DNA from: Verrucomicrobia subdivision 3 bacterium UBA7542
GTDB taxonomy: Bacteria > Verrucomicrobiota > Verrucomicrobiia > Limisphaerales > UBA11358
NCBI GenBank assembly: GCA_002479245.1
Contig: DLMG01000211.1
Span: 10,226 to 48,401 of the forward strand
Length of the DNA: 38,176 nucleotides
Direction of reading: 5' to 3'
Under the pieces are notes generated by a model. It saw only the letters and a program-made list of their open reading frames with translations. It did no database searches and was not told the DNA's origin. Numbering within the stretch: the first letter of the stretch is position 1; the number at the start of each line of letters is the position of its first letter. This document shows, piece after piece, positions 33,357 to 38,176 of the stretch. The translations under genes were made by a program, and so were the position numbers.

Positions 33357-34010
33357 ATGAATCACAATTACTCAGCAAAACCGGTTGGTTATTTTAACAC
33401 GGCCAGGAAGTCATTTGTTGATATGTTACCGCACAACGAAAAGGCCCGGCTTCTGGAAATTGGCACGGGTTCGGGTGACACTGCTGCGCTTGCCCTGGCT
33501 GAAGGAAAATGCGGCTGGTGTTGCGGGGTCGAACTATGCGAAGGGCCTGCGGTTGAGGCGCGGAAGAAAATTCAACAGGTCATTGTTGGAGATATCGAGC
33601 GCATAAAGCTCGATTTGCCTGAAAAGTTTTTCGACATTTTGCTTTTGAGCGAAGTATTGGAACATCTGGTTGACCCGTGGTCGGTTTTGAAGAAGCTCAA
33701 ACGTTTTATGAAACCAGGTGCAATTGTGATTGCCGGTTCTCCCAATGTTTGCGATTGGCATGTAATCTGGACACAATTATGTGGGAAGTGGTATTATCAG
33801 GACAAGGGCATTTGGGATGCAACCCATGTTCGCTGGTTCAGTCCGGAATCTTACAGGGAGATGTTTGTTGATAGTGGCTTTGTGGTTGATGAAGTTGGGC
33901 CATCTTACCCATTGCGAATCAAGGCGCGGATTTTCAATGTAATGACGTTAAGACGGTTTGAATACCTGCTCCACAGTCAGGTTGTGCTTAAAGGCCATTG
34001 CCCTGCATAG
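33357..34010 (+). CDS. Class I SAM-dependent methyltransferase, intact copy
   Basis: This 217-residue protein has a SAM-binding motif ARLLEIGTGSGDTAALAL (30-47), acidic VGDIER, DILLLSEVLEHLVDPW (about 94-109) and KPGAIVIAGSPNVCDW. It ends with a conserved tail, WDATHVRWFSPESYREMF, then RRFEYLLHSQVVLKGH. It is a close paralog of the frameshifted copy at 35640, with long identical nucleotide blocks around the tgcggctggtgttgcgg stretch. It probably methylates a sugar of the repeat unit. Confidence 0.85.
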   Translation: MNHNYSAKPVGYFNTARKSFVDMLPHNEKARLLEIGTGSGDTAALALAEGKCGWCCGVELCEGPAVEARKKIQQVIVGDIERIKLDLPEKFFDILLLSEVLEHLVDPWSVLKKLKRFMKPGAIVIAGSPNVCDWHVIWTQLCGKWYYQDKGIWDATHVRWFSPESYREMFVDSGFVVDEVGPSYPLRIKARIFNVMTLRRFEYLLHSQVVLKGHCPA

Positions 34011-34126
34011 CCCAACTGATTCAGGGGATTTTCCAGATACAGAGCCGAGACAACGGCGGGTTACTTTGAAGACAAGGCTTTCAATGTGTTCACCCCGCAT
34101 CATGGGGCAGAGTTAAGATTACAAAA

Positions 34127-35584
34127 GTGGTTTCATATCCAACAATCCGAGACTGGTTGCATTCCATTGTTCCCAATTATCTGGTAAGGATAAAGGACAG
34201 GATCATGGCCTCGCCAGTCGGCGCCCGGCTGGCAAGGGGGACTTTTTGGAGCCTGATGGCGGGTTGTGTCTCCCGTTTTTTGGCGCTGGTGGCTTCAATC
34301 ATCGTTGCCAGAATATTGGGCAAAGAGACCTTCGGACAATTGGGGATTCTGCAAAGCACCCTGGATATGTTCGGGAGCGTTGCCGCATTTAGCATGGGGC
34401 TGACGGCCACCAAATATGTGGCGGAATGCCGCCAGAGCGACCCGGACAAGGCGGGACGGATCATCGCGATGTCCAGTGTCGTGAGCTGGTTGACTGGAAC
34501 CATAGGCACGATTGCTCTAATCTTTGCTTCACCCTGGCTGGCTGGCCACGCGCTCGCCGCGCCGCAACTCGCCCCGCTGTTACAGATCAGTTCAATTTCC
34601 CTGCTGTTTGGAGTGGTCAGTGGCGCGCAAGTGGGTGGGTTGGCGGGCTTTGAGGCGTTCAAGCAACTGGCGCAAATCAATCTGGTTACCGGGGTGTTGG
34701 CCGTCATTTTACGCGTCGGCGGCACAATAGTGATGGGGCTAAAAGGAGCGGTCTATGGCATGGTGTTTGCCCAAGTGGCTGGATGCATTATTAATTTTCT
34801 GGTGCTGCGCAGACTGGCGGCAAAAGACGGCATTTCCGTGCGGTATGCCCATTGCCTGCGCGATCTTCCCGTCATCTGGAAATTCAGCCTGCCGGCCGTG
34901 TTAAGTTCCCTTGTTCTTTTGCCCACAACCTGGCTCTGCAACGCCATGCTGGTGAATCGTCCGGGAGGATACGGTGAGATGGCGGTGTTTAACGCGGCAA
35001 ACCAATGGTTTTTTGTCATAATGTTTATTCCGGCGCTTATGGGCGAAGCGGCGATGCCGATCCTTTTCGACCGGATGAACCACCACGATTATCGAAGCGC
35101 GCGCAAGATTTTTTTTACTTCAATCAAATTGAACGCACTGGTCATTTTACCCTTGGTTCTTCTCGGTTTTTTTGGCAGACAAGTCATGGGGCTTTATGGC
35201 AAGGGATTCAGCGGCGGCTGGGAAACCCTGGTAATCGTTCTGGCCACTGCCGGGTTGCAGGTGGTCCAGATGCCTGCCGGATACATTCTTTCTTCTGCAG
35301 GCCGTATGTGGCTCTTATTGCTGATGAATCTGGGCTGGGCGGTCAGCTTTGCGGGCGTCACCGCGCTGCTCGTGGCCCACGGTTCGCCGGGTCTGGCTTC
35401 GGCAAGATTGATCGCACTGTGTTTGCATTGCACGTGGACATTCGCCTTTGCCTTCCACGCCCTCAAAACGAACCGGGAAGCCGAGCATGAATCGCAGCAA
35501 ACCGATGCAGCCGGCCAACTGAAGATGTTGACGACCCTGGAAGAGCAACGAGCCATGATTAAAACTGAGGGAATGTTGGACTAA
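34127..35584 (+). CDS. Wzx-type polysaccharide flippase (MOP superfamily)
   Basis: This protein of about 485 residues has roughly twelve transmembrane segments and the N-terminal signature ARLARGTFWSLMAGCVSRF, followed by LGKETFGQLGILQS and MFGSVAAFSMGLTATKYV. The pattern matches oligosaccharide flippases that move lipid-linked repeat units from the cytoplasmic to the periplasmic face. The GTG 34127 is the longest start; ATG 34205 has a better Shine-Dalgarno site (aagga, 7 nt away) and begins MASPVGARLARG, so it may be the true start. It lies between two paralogous methyltransferase genes. Confidence 0.9.
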   Translation: MVSYPTIRDWLHSIVPNYLVRIKDRIMASPVGARLARGTFWSLMAGCVSRFLALVASIIVARILGKETFGQLGILQSTLDMFGSVAAFSMGLTATKYVAECRQSDPDKAGRIIAMSSVVSWLTGTIGTIALIFASPWLAGHALAAPQLAPLLQISSISLLFGVVSGAQVGGLAGFEAFKQLAQINLVTGVLAVILRVGGTIVMGLKGAVYGMVFAQVAGCIINFLVLRRLAAKDGISVRYAHCLRDLPVIWKFSLPAVLSSLVLLPTTWLCNAMLVNRPGGYGEMAVFNAANQWFFVIMFIPALMGEAAMPILFDRMNHHDYRSARKIFFTSIKLNALVILPLVLLGFFGRQVMGLYGKGFSGGWETLVIVLATAGLQVVQMPAGYILSSAGRMWLLLLMNLGWAVSFAGVTALLVAHGSPGLASARLIALCLHCTWTFAFAFHALKTNREAEHESQQTDAAGQLKMLTTLEEQRAMIKTEGMLD

Positions 35585-35639
35585 AGCTGGAAAAAGTGAC
35601 GCCTAGGAAGATTTGAAGAACTCGCTTCTTTTCTCCGAC

Positions 35640-36343
35640 ATGGATGGTATGAAACCGGCAATGAATTCAACTTACGAAGTTCGCGACAGTTTGGCTGACA
35701 ATTACAACTCGAAAAGCGCCGGCTACTTTTCTGGAGCACGCCGCCAGTTTGTGGATGACCTGCCTCGCAATCCGTCGGCACGCCTGCTGGAAATTGGATG
35801 CAGTGCCGGCAACACGGCGGCCTACGCCCTGGCTCAAGGGAAATGCGGCTGGTGTTGCGGCGTCGAACTATGCCCGGGGCCGGCAGCCGAAGCTGCAAAA
35901 AAAATGGATCAAGTCATCGTGGGTGATATCGAGAAGCTGGAACTCGATTTTCCGCCCCAGTCATTTGACGTGCTATTTTTGAGCGAAGTTTTGGAACATC
36001 TGACGGATCCGCCGGCGGTGTTGCGCAAACTGCGCGGATTTCTGAAGCCGTGGGCCTTGGTCATGGCCGGATCGCCGAATGTTTGTCATCATAGTGTATT
36101 GCGCATGCTTTTGAAAGCCGGTGGGACTATCAACCCGAGGGTATCCTGGATGCAACTCATTTAAGATGGTTCAGTCCATCCACATACCGCGAGATGTTTG
36201 AAAGCTGCGGATTCATTGTTGATAATGTCACTCCCGCCTGGCCCTTGGGACGCAAAGCCCGAATTTTTAATTTTCTGACTGGAAAACGCCTGGAGCATCT
36301 TCTTCACAGCCAGACTTATTTGAAGGCTCACCGTCCCCTTTGA
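35640..36343 (+). pseudogene. Frameshifted methyltransferase, paralog of the gene at 33357
   Basis: The first part, from about 35640 to about 36120, encodes ARLLEIGCSAGNTAAYAL, VGDIEKLELD, DVLFLSEVLEHLTDPP and MAGSPNVCHHS, matching the intact paralog. After about 36120 the reading frame is lost and runs into a stop at 36162-36164. Continuing instead from 36122 in the +2 frame restores the expected tail, WDYQPEGILDATHLRWFSPS and LEHLLHSQTYLKAH, to a TGA at 36341-36343. One missing base near 36118-36122 explains both halves. It is either a decayed gene or a base error in the assembly. In-frame start choices are 35640, 35649 and 35661. Confidence 0.85.
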
Positions 36344-36453
36344 TTTTTCAATGAATGACGTTCGAGTCGTCCCGTGAGTCATTACCCCCCAACTTTTTTG
36401 CGTCGGGGAAAAACCGAAATGCTGACCAAAGGCGGAAATCAGAAAAGCAGTTC

Positions 36454-36483
36454 AACCACGGATGAACCCGGATGGACACACAA
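36454..36483. repeat. Three 10-bp units
   Basis: Units aaccacggat, gaacccggat and ggacacacaa follow one another. They are the reverse complement of the 10-bp repeat type at 24044-24073. Confidence 0.6.
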
Positions 36484-36602
36484 AATCAAAAGTAGAAAGC
36501 GAAATAAACCGCGAAACACACGAAAGGCTTGACGCGAATTGCGCTAATTTCCACCAATTGAATTCGTAATACAATCCTGCAACTTCGCGCACGGACGACA
36601 AA

Positions 36603-36706
36603 GATTTGGACTGCGGTGGCAGAGCGCAGCGGCGACACCGCTTTCCGTGCTGCCGGTTGCTTCCAAAAGCGGCGTGGCGCTTCGCTTCCCGCCGCAGTCC
36701 AAAATC
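36603..36706. repeat. Large imperfect palindrome, about 104 bp
   Basis: The ends gatttggactgcgg (36603-36616) and ccgcagtccaaaatc (36692-36706) are inverted copies with a one-base length difference. The interior carries a second imperfect pairing (agcgcagcggcgacaccgct with aagcggcgtggcgcttcgct). No coding sequence is evident, and the ORF over it is composition noise. The surrounding gap 36344-36841 otherwise contains only the 10-bp repeats and unstructured DNA. Confidence 0.7.
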
Positions 36707-36841
36707 TGTGGTTGCGGCGTAAGCCGCGCTGGGTTAATTCGTGTAAAAAAACATGGAAATCCGCGTCAGCCGCGGTTCAAACAAAAAAGGGCGGGAAACT
36801 CGCAGGCTGGCCTTCGATTTTAAATTTCAGCGTTTCAGTTT

Positions 36842-37390
36842 TCATTTAGTGTTGCGGAGCGCCTGAACAATGATGAGCATCAAGCCGCCCGCTTCCAGCA
36901 GCCATAAGAATGGGATTTGTTCCAGATCAAACCCCTGCATTTGGTCAATGTGGTCAATGGAGGCCGCGCGAATCACAATGTAAGCACAGACCAAGGCGCA
37001 ACCGCCTGCTGCCAATGGCAGTTGGCGGCCAAACCGCCCAATCTGGCCGGGCAATCGGAACATGACCGCGACAAACAACGCGATGCTGACCAGCACAAAT
37101 CCCAGGAAAAAAAGGGCATGCAACTCAAGACGGTAGTCATACAGGCGTCCCGTCCGGGCGATCTGACGGCCGAGTTCGATGAGCAACGTCTGTAAATCGA
37201 GTTGTTTGTTCAACCCAAGCACGGCCAGAATTGCACCGAGCCAAATCCAGATGCGATCCATTGCGTCCGAATTCTTAAACCGGGAAACAGCCGCCGCGCG
37301 GAAGGAAAGCAATGCGGCAATCATATAGAGCGCAAAGGTGATCCAACCGAGCGCGGTTAGATGTCCCGCCAGATGCATTTCAGAATTCAT
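36842..37390 (-). CDS. Hypothetical multi-pass membrane protein
   Basis: This 182-residue protein has about four to five hydrophobic segments: LTALGWITFALYMIAALLSF, IWLGAILAVLGLNKQLDLQ, LFFLGFVLVSIALFVAVMF, LAAGGCALVCAYIVIRAASI and FLWLLEAGGLMLIIVQAL. The GLNKQLDLQTLL segment seems characteristic, and I recall it from conserved proteins of unknown function. It is the only minus-strand gene in this half of the window and lies between repeat-filled spacers and the WbpA-like gene, so it is probably not part of the operon. An aagga sits upstream of its ATG on the minus strand. Function unknown. Confidence 0.75.
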   Translation of the reverse strand: MNSEMHLAGHLTALGWITFALYMIAALLSFRAAAVSRFKNSDAMDRIWIWLGAILAVLGLNKQLDLQTLLIELGRQIARTGRLYDYRLELHALFFLGFVLVSIALFVAVMFRLPGQIGRFGRQLPLAAGGCALVCAYIVIRAASIDHIDQMQGFDLEQIPFLWLLEAGGLMLIIVQALRNTK

Positions 37391-37522
37391 GTCCTTGGAA
37401 AATAGCAGAAAATGATTGAAAGTCAGCCAGTCCTATGCAGAAAAACAAAGCTGGATGGCAAAAGCGGAAAGCGGAAATTGTAAAAGCGGAAATAAATCCG
37501 GGGAGCACGCGCGCCCTCGCGT

Positions 37523-37557
37523 ATTTTGGCGCCCCTTGCGCTCCTTTGCGGCCAACC
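37523..37557. repeat. Near-10-bp periodic repeat
   Basis: On the minus strand, units gccgcaaagg, agcgcaaggg and gcgccaaaat lie head to tail. They resemble the repeat type at 15271-15302. Confidence 0.55.
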
Positions 37558-37664
37558 ATCTAAAGCCGAAGTCCGAAACCCGAGATAAGCAGAGCCTCGT
37601 TACCTTGGCTGCTGCGAAATCAGTTTTTTTTCACGCATAACGGTAATTAAAACAAACAACATCT

Positions 37665-38176
37665 ATGAAAATAGCCATCGTCGGTTTGGGTTACGTCGGT
37701 CTGCCCTTGTCACTCCAATTCACCCGCTCGGGCGCCAGTGTTTTGGGACTGGACATTGATCCGGCAAAGGTCGCTTCCCTCAACCAGGGGAAGAGTTACA
37801 TCAAACACATCGAATCGTCCGCCATCGCCGAGGCGCTGAAGGCGGGCGGCTTTACCGCCACCTCGGACTTTGAACGCATCCGGGAAGTGGAGGCGGTGAT
37901 CATTTGTGTGCCCACGCCGCTCAACAAGAACCGCGAACCGGACATTTCGTTCATCCTCGACACCGGCAAAGCCCTCGCGCCGCACTTGCAGAAGGGCACA
38001 CTGGTGGTCTTGGAGTCCACGACCTATCCAGGCACGACCGATGAGGACCTGCGTGAAGTGCTTGAAGCCGGGTCGAAGCTGAAAGCCGGAACGGATTTTC
38101 ATCTGGCCTTTTCGCCGGAACGGGAAGACCCGGGAAATGCGCAAAGCAAGGTCGAAATTATTCCCAAAGTGATCGG
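37665..38176 (+). CDS. Nucleotide-sugar dehydrogenase, WbpA-like (partial)
   Basis: The first 170 residues are in the window: MKIAIVGLGYVGLPLSLQF gives the NAD-binding GxGxxG, followed by GKSYIKHIESSAI, VIICVPTPLNKNREPD, VLESTTYPGTTDE and the hallmark FSPEREDPGN. This branch oxidises the 6-hydroxyl of UDP-GlcNAc (WbpA) or UDP-ManNAc (WecC) to the acid. The gene is cut by the window edge before the catalytic Cys. With the oxidoreductase, acetyltransferase and 2-epimerase genes upstream, it supports a UDP-diacetamido-uronic acid pathway. The spacer 37391-37664 holds periodic repeats but no clear promoter. Confidence 0.9.
   Translation, partial: MKIAIVGLGYVGLPLSLQFTRSGASVLGLDIDPAKVASLNQGKSYIKHIESSAIAEALKAGGFTATSDFERIREVEAVIICVPTPLNKNREPDISFILDTGKALAPHLQKGTLVVLESTTYPGTTDEDLREVLEAGSKLKAGTDFHLAFSPEREDPGNAQSKVEIIPKVI

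Noticed and set aside
34040..34126. Possible third methyltransferase N-terminal fragment (AGYF-like peptide)
   Set aside because: A short peptide similar to the paralogs' N-terminus can be read here, but the match is limited to a few residues and no motif I follows.

Overview
The window is a bacterial chromosome segment, moderately GC-rich, dominated by one long plus-strand exopolysaccharide or O-antigen-like gene cluster running from about 8.2 kb to the right edge. The style points to Verrucomicrobiota (inferred, not proven): weak Shine-Dalgarno sites, a large hybrid kinase, beta-helix exoproteins with an Ig-like tail, a FemAB-type protein inside the cluster, and intergenic spaces filled with short periodic and palindromic repeats. 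No tRNA, rRNA or CRISPR array was seen.

Left flank (1-7552): repeat debris with a C-terminal remnant of a REP-associated (Y1-type) transposase; a DPM1-like glycosyltransferase whose 3' end overlaps the convergent ribosomal protein S20 gene; a 1169-residue hybrid sensor histidine kinase; ribulose-phosphate 3-epimerase; and a phosphoglucomutase/phosphomannomutase that carries two blocks of 7-bp tandem repeats inside its coding sequence.

Transition (7553-8435): mostly non-coding. It holds a 55-residue single-pass membrane protein ORF, a terminator-like hairpin, a good sigma70-type promoter (8189-8217) and a leader of about 210 nt with a nested hairpin. The first cluster gene is a NusG/RfaH-family antiterminator, which probably acts on this long operon.

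Polysaccharide cluster (8436-36343): initiating sugar-phosphate transferase, Gfo/Idh/MocA oxidoreductase, hexapeptide acetyltransferase, FemAB-like protein, Wzz/BY-kinase-like protein with a degenerate P-loop, a deacetylase-DUF354 fusion, WecB/WbpI-like 2-epimerase, a second deacetylase, seven further glycosyltransferases or related enzymes including an AsnB/WbpS-like amidotransferase, methyltransferases, an O-antigen polymerase-like membrane protein preceded by the remnant of a second copy, a secreted beta-helix protein, a second acyltransferase and a Wzx-type flippase. The flippase is flanked by two paralogous methyltransferases, the second of which is frameshifted.

Right flank: palindromic and periodic repeats, a minus-strand hypothetical membrane protein, and the start of a WbpA-like UDP-GlcNAc 6-dehydrogenase that runs off the window. 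Together the dehydrogenase, Gfo/Idh oxidoreductase, acetyltransferase and 2-epimerase match four of the five steps of the UDP-diacetamido-uronic acid (Wbp) route; the aminotransferase step is not in the window. The AsnB-like enzyme could amidate such a uronic acid. The set of initiating transferase, flippase, polymerase and Wzz-like protein implies a Wzx/Wzy-dependent pathway. An outer-membrane export protein was not seen and may lie outside the window.
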